DNA from: Hesseltinella vesiculosa | Taxonomy: Eukaryota; Mucoromycota; Mucoromycetes; Mucorales; Cunninghamellaceae | DNA: 64,000 nucleotides | Assembly (NCBI GenBank): GCA_002104935.1 | Contig: MCGT01000018.1 | Coordinates: 1 to 64,000 of the forward strand | Direction of reading: 5' to 3' | In this document: positions 44,655 through 55,975 of the stretch, piece by piece | Numbering within the stretch: position 1 is the first letter of the stretch | Layout: each line of letters opens with the position of its first letter | Translations under genes and position numbers: made by a program | The notes under the pieces: generated by a model | Seen by the model: only the letters and a program-made list of their open reading frames with translations | What the model was told of the DNA's origin: nothing | The model's database searches: none

Positions 44655-46267
44655 TCAATGGATCACCATTTGTCTAAGGTCAGAGAGAAAAACAAAAAGA
44701 TGAGCGGGATTTCATTCTCGAAGCAAATGTCTTACCCTTCCATGGAAGTATTTGTATGAGTATCTTCGTCTACCATCATATCCGAGCCATCGTTCATCCT
44801 TACTGCACCCATAGACACATCATCGGTTTGCTATAACATGGCAGTGAGAAAAACTAGATTGGCATTTTTTTTTTTCATGATGAGGTCTTTTACCATGGCA
44901 ACGGCATTGGGGTCAAATTCGTTAGGCAGGCTGTGTAGGACTCGGTCGGCATCGCTTTGCAAGTCAATGTTGAAGGCGTCGTCAAGAGAGGTGACGATCG
45001 AGGCGGCCAGATGACTCTTCTTTGCCGAGGGAGGGATGGTATAATAACGGATACGACCACTGTTCCAGTCGTTCAGGACTTGACGCGCCGCTTGCTGGAC
45101 ATCGGCCACCCCTCCACGCAGGAGCTTGCCACGTTCGTGGGCAACCAAGACCAGGAATTCATGTGCATTGTTGAAATAGCCGATGTTGTACATTCCCATC
45201 AGACGCGCTGGGTCGCAACGGGACACAATCACTTCCACAGGTGAAACAGGGTCTTCCAGAAGTTCAACCTTGACACAGTTGCGTAGGGCAATTTCCGCAT
45301 CCGACTGACCATCCTGGCCTTGTTGAGCAAACACAATCCCGGGACAGTCCAGCATTTTGATTTGCTTGTCCAAGGTCACGAGCTGGGCTACCTTGGTAAA
45401 CCCGGGGGTCGAGCCTACACCACACACCTTGGCACGCTTGAGTGAGTTGATGACCGACGATTTGCCGACATTGGGGTAGCCGATGATCCCGACGGTCAGG
45501 GCTGTCTTGAGGTTGCTGCTGCGGCTGTAGTTTTTCAGGAGAGAGATCAGACTGTCGGCACCCAAACATTCTGACGAGCCGAGCAAGTTGTCGGAGGCTA
45601 GACTGGTGCTCACATTGTTTTGCGATAGGTTGTGGCGTTGTGATTGCGTCGACGCCTTGAAGGCAATGGCTGGGTATTCGTTTCGCAGGTATTTCAACCA
45701 TGCTTCCACATTGTCACGAGGCACCAGATCTTGAAGCAATGAAGAATAAAATGAGAGGTTGCCTTTCCTTCTTACGGAATGATCCTTACCGATTTTGTTG
45801 AGCACCAAGATGATTTTCTTGCTGACGCCGCTGTCCATGATCATGCGTTCGACATGCTTCGTGCGGGTGCCGATGGGATCGCGAGCATCGAGCACCTCTA
45901 GCACAACGTCAGCGTTTTCCAGCACCTTGCGGAATTCTCGAAAGTAGGCCTTTCTCGAGTTGTCTTTCTGACCAGCTGCCGCAGCGTCGACCATGGTACG
46001 TTCCTGCTGATCGCTGGGTTGGACGGCTTCGTATACTTGTTGCCGTTGTTCGGCTTGCTGGATCATGTCTCCCAATGACACATTGTTACGATTATTCTTT
46101 TTTGCTTGCTGCAGTTTTTGTTGAAGCTGATCATTTTAACAGTGCCAAAGAGGGTTAGTTTTGATCATTCGCTTTATTCAGCTTTTGTACCTTGGCTTGC
46201 TGCTCTTTTTTGACTTTGCCTTGTTTCCATTGACCAAGCTTTGGAAGGCCGGGATCCTTTTTCAGTT
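44655..46267 (-). CDS. GNL3/Grn1-type nucleolar GTPase (circularly permuted), N-terminus unresolved
   Basis: Exons on the minus strand: 46267-46191, 46126-45790, 45729-44894, 44830-44736, 44673-44655. G motifs appear in the permuted order of YlqF/YawG GTPases: G4 LVLNKID (across an intron), then G1 GYPNVGKSSVINSL, G2-like STPGFT and G3 DCPGI. LDARDPIGTR and the C-terminal block GGVADVQQAARQVLNDWNSGRIRYYTIPP are typical of nucleostemin/GNL3 and S. pombe Grn1, which act in export and assembly of the 60S subunit. The usual extremely basic N-terminal segment (~50 aa) is not found upstream of KKDPGLPKLGQW. A first exon must lie before 46,267, or the protein is shortened. The C-terminal exons add an acidic tail. 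Confidence 0.88.
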
Positions 46268-46704
46268 CTAGCCATAAACAAGCAAGCAAGCAAGAAAAGA
46301 AAAAAGGAGTGTGAGCTCTTTCAGGACCTGGAAAAGTGTTGCTGCCTACTCGATCCATTCAATCGTTTGTCAGCTTTCTTATCTATTCAATGCAATGCGC
46401 GAAAGAGAAGTTCAGTTAGAAAATGAGTGCCGTAGAAAGACCGGATTGTTCATTTGCAGTAGCATTAGGCAAACCTACTTAGTGCACCCATGAGAAAAAG
46501 TCGATCTAGAAAAAGAGACAAAAAAAAAAAAAAAAAAAAAAAGAGAGGCTTTTTCTTTCCCGCCGCCGCCTTTTGCTACTTATTTGAGACAATGAGCATC
46601 TTATTTAGCATTTCAGTTTATGACAAACGGAACAGAACAGAGAAAATAGCATTACAAAACTAAACATATATGTATATATACAGAGAGGTAGGGTGAATGA
46701 GAAA
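46268..46704. other. Intergenic; missing GNL3 first exon not located
   Basis: Contains an A-run (46,521-46,542) and GCCGCCGCC at 46,561. I find no basic coding stretch suitable as the GNL3 N-terminus. Confidence 0.4.
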
Positions 46705-49085
46705 CTACAACATGGGGAGACTGGATAAGGTCTTTTCCACTTCATTGAAATATACAGACGAAGGCGATTCCGACGTGGAGCTGTGAGTGTCAGGAGAGGC
46801 GGTGTCCATGGCATGGTTCGGGTCCAGAGGTGGGACGGTTCCCGTCACATCTTCGGTAGAGGAAATCGAAGCAGGACTGTCCAAGGTATCATGGAGATCG
46901 GTGGATGTGATGGAGAGAGAGACAGAAGCGGAAGAGGAGGAAGAAGGGGTGGAGCAGGTCGAAGCAGAGGACAGCGGCGAGGAAGGGGAGGTAGGCAGCA
47001 GGTGGAGTTGGTGCAAGGATGAAGATGGTTGGCGGGCAGTGGTTTGGCGGATCATGCTTTGGATAATGGGGTAAAAGATCTTGAGGTTGTGACCAGCACG
47101 GGACGAGAGTTGAGGGTGATTGGTGCGTTGGAGAATCTGGGTGGCATTCATGGTGATCAGGAGCCAGTGGAGCTCCAGCATGCATGGGGCGCGTTGGAAC
47201 AGGCATTGGCAGATCAGGGCCATGGCATGGCAGCAGCGTGAAGCAATCAGGCTGGCACGTTTACCGTCCATATTCTCCATGGTCAGGCTGTCAGAGGGAG
47301 TGAGCTGGAGAAAGCGGCAGGCCAGAGTGAGCCACTGGACATAATAGACCGAGTTGAGAAACAGGGCATGATTGTGCTGGCAGGCAGCGACCTGGAGATC
47401 GGTCAGCTCGTTGAGAGGGTGGTCGTTGAGCCTGTAGTGGTCAGGGAGCTGATGCCAAAAACTGAGGAGCTGGTGCTCGACCATCGAAACGTCGGCCACA
47501 CGGACTTTGTTGGTGCCTTTCATGCCAAACAGTCGGTCAGTGCTGGTGCGGAAGGTCATGAAGCATTCATGTAGGCGGGCAAAGTGGCGGAACCATTCGG
47601 CCTTGGCTTGCTGTGGGCCATGTTCGCACGGCAGCGGCTCGGGGTACCCAATAGCGCTTGCACATCCTTTGAGCGAGGCCATGTCGACATTGTCTTCCTG
47701 AATCCTTCGTAGGTGAACGAGCAGATAATGGACACCATAATACAGGCGACGCCAGGTCTCGGCGATCGCCAGTTTGGCGGGCGTGGCGGTGAGGAGCGGA
47801 GAAGACGGCGGAACGGGTGGCTGCGGTGTGCAAGGCGGTGAGACTGTACCAAGAAAGGATTCTTGTTGTGGGTGAGGGCGATCGTGTGGTTGGGTGTTTT
47901 TGCGGCTGTGCTGTGACAGAATGGGCTGGTGATCATCCCGTAGCACAATCACCATTTTCCAAGCAAGGTGGATGTACAAGCGGGCGTCGTGATTGCGGAG
48001 GAGCAGCATGGCGGCCTGGGTCATCAAGAACAAGGCACACGCGGTCTCGACGTTCGGCCCTTGTTCAAACAGGTCGTCCCGGAGCTGGTGTTGAGCAGCC
48101 GCGAACAGGCGCTTGCCACAATTTGTGCGGGTGTCTGGGTACAGCTTTGTGTCGACATGAGCGCACATAGCCAGGGTGGTGTAGGTGGCAATGGCCAGAG
48201 CCATGCTGCTTTGGAGATGCTGGTACAGGTAGGGCTGATAATAGGAGAGCACAACGGGAGCTGTGCCGCGGGTACAGGTCAAGAAGGCATCGATCAGGTG
48301 CATCAAGAGATGCGGCGGCATGCCGTGGTTGGCGACATCTTGCCCGTCGTCAAACCCATGACCAGTATGAGATGCAGGTGAAGAGGGGTTCGATGGCGAG
48401 GAGAAGGGGGAGGAAACAGTGGCCGAAGGAGAGGTGGAGGAGGAGGGTGAGGTCGGCAGCGAGGCTGTCGCTGGAAGTCGGGCAAACACTTTGACCAAGG
48501 ACGACTCGGCCGGAAGACGGCTGTAAGTGACATTTATCCATGGATGTATCAGGTTGGATGGCGTGGACCTGGGCAGGATTGGAGCGACAAGGTGGATAAG
48601 GTCGCTCAGACCATGAACAGAAGCATTGAGCTGGAGGCCATGCCGTGTGGGATGAACGGTGACGGACCAGTTGGATGAATGTTGAGAAGGACCAGGAGGT
48701 GGTGTCTGGGACGAAGAAGCAGTGTCATGCTGTTGCTGGTTTTCGAGCTTCATGGCTGAAATGGTGTGTTGCATGGATTCTAGAGACGCTTCAATTTCAT
48801 CGACTTCCTCCAGGAGCCGGGCTCGTTTGGCGAGAGGTATCATGGGTTTGATCATGGTGGGCCGCACAGTGAATTTGAACACACATTCTAGTTTCATCTT
48901 GATGCATCGTTCGCATGAAGAAGAGTCGGTAGCGATACATCGTCGTCGATGAGCCCTGCAGTTTTCACCTGTGAAGGAAGATTTGATTAGAGTGAGTGGG
49001 AATAAAAAAAAGAGAATGCATAAACTTTTTTTAGTAGCTTACAGGGTTTATTTCTCTTTTTCTTGGAGGATTCTGACGTTGTCAT
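46705..49085 (-). CDS. Zn2Cys6 transcription factor with fungal-specific regulatory domain
   Basis: Exons 49085-49043 and 48968-46705 (minus) join to 768 aa. Exon 1 encodes MTTSESSKKKRNKP plus the first base of a Cys codon. Splicing completes C-x2-C-x6-C (CENCRAHRRRC), then C-x2-C-x6-C (CERCIKMKLEC): the Zn2Cys6 cluster at residues ~15-42. A heptad-like linker (RLLEEVDEIEASLESMQ) can dimerise. Residues ~170-560 form the helical regulatory domain (LLMHLIDAFLT, ALAIATYTTLAMCAHVD, AAMLLLRNHDARLYIHLAWKMV). A long Ser/Pro-rich tail follows. Nuclear DNA-binding regulator; the target pathway is unknown. ATG 49085 is the only start giving an intact zinc cluster. Confidence 0.92.
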
Positions 49086-49271
49086 TAGGATACAACCCAA
49101 TCAATAATGCGGAACAAGTGACAGTATAAAGGACGGATTTCGATAATAGAAAAAAAATATGAAGAAAGGGGAACTGGCAAAAAAAAAAAAAAAAGACTAT
49201 TTTTTTTTTCAGCGGCATTTGCCAGCATGTGTCTTTTTTCTCAGAGCGGAGATGGAAATATTTTTGAGGCA

Positions 49272-50157
49272 TCAATAGTGATGTTGTGAATAACTACTAT
49301 GGTTGTTCTGACGATAAATATTGTAATGGTCGTGAGGTTGCTGGTCTACATAATAACCGCTATGATGGTCCATGCTCATATCGTTCAAGGGGATGCCTGA
49401 TTTGCGGCGTTGGCGACGCTCTTCCTCGTGCTCTTCATCATCGTGGCTGCAGATCAGGGTGACACCATTGCTTAATGCCAGCAGCTGCAGGGCCAGAGCC
49501 ACAAACGTGATCATGTAAACTTTTTGAAAAGCGTGGCGAATGTAGGTAAACAGGGCATTCTCACATGCTGGAAAAGTTGGAACAGGGCAAGTGCCAGCGT
49601 CGACGGTCGATAATCCATCATAGCCACAGCAAGAAAACTATACGGTCGTGATTAAACAATCAACCAGAGTGCTTTTTAATTATATACCTCGGTTTCCAAC
49701 ATGGTTTTTTCTGCATCGGTAGCATCCGTCCAAAAGCTGGTCAGGTACGGGGTGGGATTGGCGGCTGGCCGATAGACTTGGATGCCGATGTATACTTGGA
49801 TGACCAAGGAGGCGAGGATAATCAATATGTAACAATAGATCATACCTCGACGTCGCCGGTAAGCAGCTGTGTAACCAAGAACAGAGGCGACAAGAATCAC
49901 TGCACCCAGCACAGCAGACACTTTTTTTTTTAAAATAAAAATGAGATCAAAGAGAGTTTTTTTTTTTTTAAAAAAAAAAAAGGCTTACGCTTGAACACCA
50001 AGGACGGGAATAATGAGGCACCAATGAATTTATTTTTGAAGCCCATGACACCAAAAACTACCCAAGCAAATCCCAAGCAGGTGAACAGGAAGTTTGTTAA
50101 TAAAATATACACTTTGCTTAGTCTGGAGAGATCAAGAAGAAGAGGGAAGATTAACAT
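49272..50157 (-). CDS. Tetraspanin-like membrane protein
   Basis: Exons 50157-49989, 49920-49688, 49637-49272 (minus) give 255 aa. Four hydrophobic segments: VYILLTNFLFTCLGFAWVVF, VLGAVILVASVLGYTAA, YCYILIILASLVIQVYIGI and MITFVALALQLLALS. The large extracellular loop carries the tetraspanin CCG motif (FSCCGYDGL) and more cysteines (GTCPVPTFPAC). The cytoplasmic tail is charged and His/Tyr-rich. Tetraspanins organise membrane partners; fungal Pls1/Tsp proteins act in polarised growth and infection structures. The length and the CCG motif support the class; the subgroup is not assigned. Confidence 0.88.
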
Positions 50158-50813
50158 TGGGCTGAACTATTGCATTTATTACCTTGAGCAACATGCCATG
50201 TTTTTTTAACAAAACAAAAAGAAAAAGGACTATGTACAGAAAAGAAGGGACCGTGGTGATGAAAAGAAGAAAAAAGGGAGAATTTCATTTCAAGAAAGGA
50301 GAAAATCAGTGCTCCTGGAGTGACACACGCTGAGTTTCATCACCAGCCAATCGTAGTCTGTCAAATGAAATTGCCCTGCTTTGACTTTTCTCTTCCTTAC
50401 AGGGCTCACACATTCAAACAGCCACTCGATATCCCAATAAGCTCCTAAACACAGTATCTTGCAACAGATTACCATTGAAATGAAAGCACTGTGTATGCAA
50501 AATTTAGCTGGATAGCAAAATTGAACACATTGATTGGTGGAAAACCGCGATTGACCCAGCCATTTTTTCATTGTTTTTTTTTGTGCCATCAAAAAAGGGA
50601 AGCCTTTGCCCTCTTCTCTGTCTCTCTTTTTATTTTATTTTTGTTTCTTTACCCATTGCCTGTTTTCAACCTTCAATACACGTTGCATCTTCTCATTATT
50701 TTCTAACACGTATTCCCTCTTGTGTTTTTCATAACTCTCTAATTTCCTGACTCGACTCCTTTTCTCTTAAATATCATTGCCTTCTACTGCTCCATTGTTG
50801 AAAAGATTCTTGG
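50158..50813. other. Divergent promoter region, tetraspanin / disordered protein
   Basis: A/T- and pyrimidine-rich. No gene seen. Confidence 0.5.
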
Positions 50814-52465
50814 ATGATTGATGCAAATCAACGTACTCGCCGTGACTCCACCCCAGCCTCCAGCTGCAGCATGGAAGGTAAAAAAAAAAAAAGAAGAAAG
50901 AAAAAAAGATTTCTACACAGTCGATCTTCTTTTTGGCACGCACTTCATGGTTCCTTTTTTTTTTATTAGAGGACACTCCACCCGTCGCCGTCCATGATAC
51001 ACCCAGGGCAAGACGGTTCTCTGAAAAACTGCTAAACGTGGCCAGAAACTCTCCGTTGCATCGCTACCCTTCGCCCACATGGACTTGTATGGATGAAGAC
51101 ATGCGCTCTCCTGGCCGTGATGACATGAGCGAAGACGGCCCATCCTTTGATATGACACTATCGTCGCCTCTGCGCATGACTGACGCTCCAACTCAGTGGC
51201 CTGTCCACTCGCCTATCAGTTTTCCTACCGATCCGATGACCCTGGTCAGCTCACCTGCTAGGAAGATGCGGCGCCTGCGAGACAAGCGGGAAAAACAACC
51301 GGAGCCGACCAACGACGCATCCTCGCTCTCCGCCAAGCCAAAACGACGCAAGCTCAAGCAGCAACGAACCACTGCCTGGCGCATAGGTCCTGATGCCGTC
51401 CTTGACACCAATAAAGTGGTGTCGCCTGCCCTTCAATTCGCCATCGCTCCACCAGCTTCCCTTGCCACCTCAACATCCTTGGCTATCGCGCCTTCCCAAG
51501 CTCAGCATCGCCACAATCTGCGAAACTTGTCGCAAAAAGATCAACCCCCCAGCGATGACTCCACCGATGACAGTGATGACATGGACTTGGACGACAGCGG
51601 CAACTTTAGCCCCTCACAGCCTTCCTCCTCACAGCCTTCCTCCTCACAGCCTTCCTCTTCACAGCCGAAACCGACGATAACCAACAATGACCTGGTCATG
51701 GGTTCCTGGATGTCCTCCACCCCTAAAGGGCACCAACGCTTCCGATCTATTCGTAGAAAGGACACCATGGAGAATCGCCTAAACCGGCTCTTGCATGATC
51801 GCGACCATTTGGACTTGAGTCAGCATACCCTCTTGCCCCAAGCAGCCGCAGCCGCAGCCCTGTCTGCTTCCACTTCCTCTTCCACAAACCACTCCAAAGA
51901 ACCTGAAGTGGTCATTATACCAGACGATGACGATGACGACGTCCAAGACCCCCCTTCCCAGCCTGCATCGCCTTTGCCACACGAGCCTGCTCCATCATTG
52001 CCCTCCGAACCCGACCACGCCCAAGGCAATGTCCCTCCTCCCGAACCCAGTCAAATGCATTCTCCATCTGTACACAATGAACCTCCCTCTGCATCTCCAC
52101 ACATTGTCCAACAGAATGCTTCACAACAAGAGCAAATTTTACCACCGCCCTGTGACGCTCGCCCGACGACTGACCAGCCCGATCCACAGCTCAACAAAGA
52201 CTCCATGTCCCAGCCCTCCTCCACCTCTTCCTCCACCGCTTCCTCCGCATCCCAAGACGATGGCATCCCCACCCCACCTTTGTCTGCCCCGTCATCCGCC
52301 CCAACCATCACCCAGCCACTACCTCTCCATCAGGACCACCCGACGTCCATAGCCCCCGATACCACTACTTCCAAGGACACACTTCCTTTGCCCACCGACG
52401 GCAACGACCCCAGCTCTTATTTTGGTCGAATGGTTGGCTCCATGTCCAAATATCTGTTAGGCTAA
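50814..52465 (+). CDS. Large intrinsically disordered Ser/Pro-rich protein, unknown function
   Basis: Exons 50814-50877 and 50970-52465 join in phase to 519 aa. No folded domain is recognised. Features in order: a short N-terminus (MIDANQRTRRDS); SP-rich motifs (LHRYPSPTW, SSPLRMTD, VSSPARKMRRLRDKR) that look like proline-directed kinase sites; basic clusters PKRRKLKQQR, a likely nuclear signal; an acidic stretch (DDSTDDSDDMDLDDS); four tandem SQPSS units; a second acidic run (IIPDDDDDDV); a Pro/Gln/Ser tail ending GRMVGSMSKYLLG. It probably works in the nucleus as a regulated scaffold. The final ~12 residues are the only hydrophobic end and could be a binding motif. Confidence 0.7.
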
Positions 52466-52643
52466 TCTTTCATACTTGACTCATCTTCAAATAGTAAAGC
52501 CAATTTTCATTACTGATTATCGTGATCCATGTTCACTAGCCTTGATCCAAATGATGGCGAAAGCTCAGTCTTTTTATTTTTTTTCCACCCGTCTCTTTTT
52601 CTTTTCTTTTTTTTTTCCCAGCATCGCTTTTTTCTTTCCCTGA

Positions 52644-53599
52644 ATGAACATCATCCTGCTCTCTGTGTTGCTCCTATTCCTGGTAGCATTGGCTCAAGGA
52701 GAAGAAACGGTAAGGGTCTAGTTCTCTCATGATGATCTAGCCATGCTCATAAGCTTCGTATGAACCATGTTTGATAGTTGACCGTGTATCATAAAAAGGG
52801 CAACGATTTTTTGCGTCGTGGCACCATTGATGGACTACCTCTTGCGCCCAAGTATACGGCCGATCCTCATGGTCAAGGTGATCTTGCTCCTGGATTATAC
52901 CAAGTGAAAATCAAAAACGAAAACACAGGCAGCATCACCTTGACTTCGATTCCTTCGGTAAGAAAGGACAAGATTTTCTTTCAGGTAAACTCATCCAGTT
53001 GCGCTTTTTTTTTTTTTTTTTTTTCCTCTCTCAGTGTCAACTGATTTCAAGTCAATTCAGTGATCTGTTTAGAATCCATCTCGATCAAGACAACCATGTG
53101 TATGAAGTAGACTATTTTGCCACCACCAGCGACTGTTCGCCTTTCTCCAGCGTAATCCATCCACGCCTGTTGCCTCTCGGGCTTTCTTTCGATCAGCGCC
53201 ATCTCACCTATCTATATTTTTTTTTTTTGCTAGACCTTGCCAACCAAAGATTTCAATACCTCAGTATCCGTTTCTAGAGCCCACGATGGTCCCAAGTAAG
53301 TTGAAGTGATAAAAGGATCAGAGTTCGCTTTCCGGTATAGACTCGGGCTCGTTCTGACCGATTGTCTTTGTAGACCTGTCATTGGCAACTTTCAGCAAGT
53401 TAACAAGAAGACTGCGGCCAAACCCGTGGCTGGCCAAGACCAAGAAGGTGAAGGCATGAAGGAACCTGAAGAGGAGAAATCCTTCTTCCAAAAGTACTGG
53501 TATCTCTTGCTGGGCGCTGGCTTTTTGCTGATGTCCAACCTTGCGCCTCCTGAAGAGCAAGGCAACAATGGCGGTAACAGCAATGCTCGTCGCTCATAA
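52644..53599 (+). CDS. EMC10: ER membrane protein complex subunit 10 (EMC10)
   Basis: Exons 52644-52709, 52778-52984, 53035-53151, 53234-53295, 53374-53599 join in phase to 225 aa. Signal peptide MNIILLSVLLLFLVALAQG. A luminal beta-rich domain follows (GLYQVKIKNENTG, FFQCQLISSQFSDLFRIHLD), with the Cys pair typical of the family. The C-terminus is characteristic: EEEKSFFQKYWYLLLGAGFLLMSN, a single membrane helix after a charged linker. EMC inserts and chaperones multi-pass and tail-anchored membrane proteins at the ER. Length matches the family. Confidence 0.85.
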
Positions 53600-53989
53600 A
53601 TTCTCGTTGGTACCCACCAGCTCAATGAAAGCCTAGAAATAAACTTGACACTGGCACATGGGAGAAGCTTGTCACGCAAAACGACCCTTTGTCACTAGAG
53701 TACCCTCCGGCTCGTTACGGGAAAGTTGGAGTTCCAAGAGAAGGAAGCAAAGGCTAGTTGCCAACACCTGACCGCTCACAAAAATGGATCTCGAAATAAA
53801 ATCTAGGGGGAATGCCTTCAAGCATTCACTACAGGGACAATTTACTTCGACCTCCTTTCAAAGTCCGTGTTTCCAATCCACACACGGCAAAAAAAGTGCG
53901 TGCGAAATCATTTTCAGTTCATATTTGCTCTTCGCTCCTGGGTCTTGGAGACCTTCAGTTTTTATTTTGGTCATTTCTCATCATTTTGT

Positions 53990-54565
53990 CCTTGTGTGCA
54001 AAACGAATCTGAGCTGGCCGACCTTCACCAATCGACTTGGTTTTTTCAGCATCGTCATCATTTATGGATTTGCGCACTCATGCAAAGCTTCACGTCGATC
54101 TAATCACTCAAATATCCTGCGCAGCGTTTGCTTTTTTTTTTTTTTTTTCAAATAAAGAAACCGAAGTTGGTGGCCAAATCCAGCCTCCGCGCTGTGCCTC
54201 CGATTCCTGACTGGCATTCAACGTATGCTGGTGTAGCCCTCGATATTAAAAGGAAATCCAAGTCCAAAACCCAAAGTCCCGCCTTCTCCAAACAATCCAA
54301 CTCACCCACAAGAAAACCGTTCAACTGACGTGTGCCCTGCAGCCAGGAATCAAAGACAGAGCGCGGCGATTGAATTTGGCCACCAACTTCGTTTCTTCAT
54401 TTTGAAAAAAAAAGAAGGAAACGCTGCACAGCATATTTGAGTGATTAGATCGACGTGAAGTTTTGCATGAGTGCGCAAATCCAAAAATGATGACGATGCT
54501 GAAAAAACCAAGTCGATTGGTGAAGGTCGGCCAGCCAACTTTTGATCAGATTCGTTTTGACACTT
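53990..54565. repeat. Foldback (inverted) repeat, ~220-bp arms
   Basis: The left arm (53,998-54,222: CTGGCCGACCTTCACCAATCGACTTGG ... GATTCCTGACTGG) is the diverged reverse complement of the right arm (54,337-54,560: GCCAGGAATCAAAG ... CCAAGTCGATTGGTGAAGG). The loop is ~115 bp. Both arms keep a T/A-run in the middle. Non-coding; the loop region has an open frame with KRKSKSKT that I do not trust. Confidence 0.8.
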
Positions 54566-54680
54566 CCGATTCACCAGCTAAAAAAAAACGAAAATCGGTC
54601 ATTTTCGCCAGGGGATCCCCAGGCGATCTGATCAAAAATCGCTGTGCAAAATTTGTGTTTTCGAAGTCCGCCTCTTTCGA
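54337..54680. repeat. Dispersed repeat, copy 2 (extends beyond the foldback)
   Basis: Continues past the inverted repeat with TTTTGATCAGATTCG, CACTTCCGATTCACCAGC, CCAGGGGATCCCCAGGCGATCTGATC. It matches the 22,436-22,720 block in the same direction. A family of at least three copies is present in the window. Confidence 0.75.
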
Positions 54681-55169
54681 AGATCGTGCGTGATGCTTAT
54701 CCTCATCTCTTGTGGTTGTGTATAGTGTGGCGAGGATCTCTGCCTTCTCATTTTATTACTGGCGGCACGGAAACAGTTCATTATCGAAAGCAAAGAGAGG
54801 GGACAAAGTAGCTCGGATAACGAGCCCGAAATTATTAAAGGAGGTGTGGAACACTGATTTTACGTTCAGGACCAGGGTTGCACATGAGCCACGCTCGCTT
54901 GCCCATCTAATCTAAAAAAAACCAAAAAATATAAAAAAAGGTCAAACTGCGAGACTAAATGATATTAAAAAATGAATGGACGTGATGGGTGGGCAGGAGG
55001 CATGGCTTGCAAAAAATATGAACTGACTTAACCAAACAAGGCTAATATCGTTTGCACCTTGGAAGCCGCGCCACATTTTTTGAATATGTTACACAAAAAT
55101 CAGATTTTGATGTTGACAAATTTTAAAAAAGATTTATTTGAGGTGTATTAATACAGAGGAACGCATTTT
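54681..55169. other. Intergenic, no gene seen
   Basis: A/T-rich 3' flank of the Cys-rich protein gene plus repeat edge. Confidence 0.5.
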
Positions 55170-55640
55170 TTAGTTGCAGGTGCCACATTCGGTGTAGCCG
55201 TTGGAAGGACAGCTGCCACTGCAACCAACATGGCTGTCATCGTAACAGTAGTTGTTACGGCAGTCAGCGTAGTAGCTATGAAAAAAAAAATGAGTCTGCG
55301 TTTTAAAAACATGCTTTTTTTGGGTGGCTGCATCGGCATTTCAAACTTACGACCACTGTAAAAAATGAAAGAAAAAGGTGGTCAGGTCAACATATACAAT
55401 CAGCATATGGGATCAACTTACACCACAGGGACACCAGAAGTTGGCACACTTGGTCAAGTACCAAACTGAGCCACATGAGTTGTCGCGAGCGTTCAAGCGG
55501 TTGCTGTGAGGAGAGACGTTCATGTGCTTGCCTTGGATGGAGGTGACGTCGCTGCTCATGTCAGCATTATCGTGGAAGCCAGGAGTGCCGGCGCTGACGG
55601 CAGCAACCAAAGCAACGAGAGAAACAATGCTAACCTTCAT
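55170..55640 (-). CDS. Small secreted cysteine-rich protein
   Basis: Exons 55640-55422, 55355-55351, 55275-55170 (minus) join in phase to 109 aa. The signal peptide is MKVSIVSLVALVAAVSAG. The mature part has a propeptide-like stretch (TPGFHDNADM ... NARDN), then eleven cysteines spread over the C-terminal ~55 residues (SCGSVWYLTKC, WCPCGW, DCRNNYCYDD, GCSGSCPSN, ECGTCN). This suggests a disulphide-rich extracellular fold. The middle exon is only 5 nt (TGGTC), between a good AG and GTAAGT. Role unknown: surface protein, enzyme inhibitor or effector-like. It lies ~340 bp from a secreted-enzyme-type gene on the same strand. Confidence 0.7.
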
Positions 55641-55975
55641 GTTTGTGGATATGAAAAGAGGTGGTAAAGTGAAAAAAAAAGCAAAAGAAAAAGGCTTTGT
55701 TCTCTTTATTTAAATACCTCTCAGTTTCACACGTCCGCGCTCATTGCTGGGTCAGAACTTGAGCTTACCAAAATAGACAAGAACAGCCACAAATTCCACC
55801 CCATACTTCTTGCCCAAGAAAAAGAAGAGCATGTTATCGAAACAGGAAACCTGTGACCTCAACTTGTGCATCGCCTCTTCATCCCATCCGATTAACCTCA
55901 AACTAAAAAAAAAGGCATTTTTTTGGTATGGACTAGCGTGTCTTCATTTTTTATTGTCAAATGCAGAGTTTTAAC

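Noticed and set aside
46783..48381. Several plus-strand ORFs over the Zn2Cys6 gene
   Set aside because: Antisense shadows of a long GC-richer exon.
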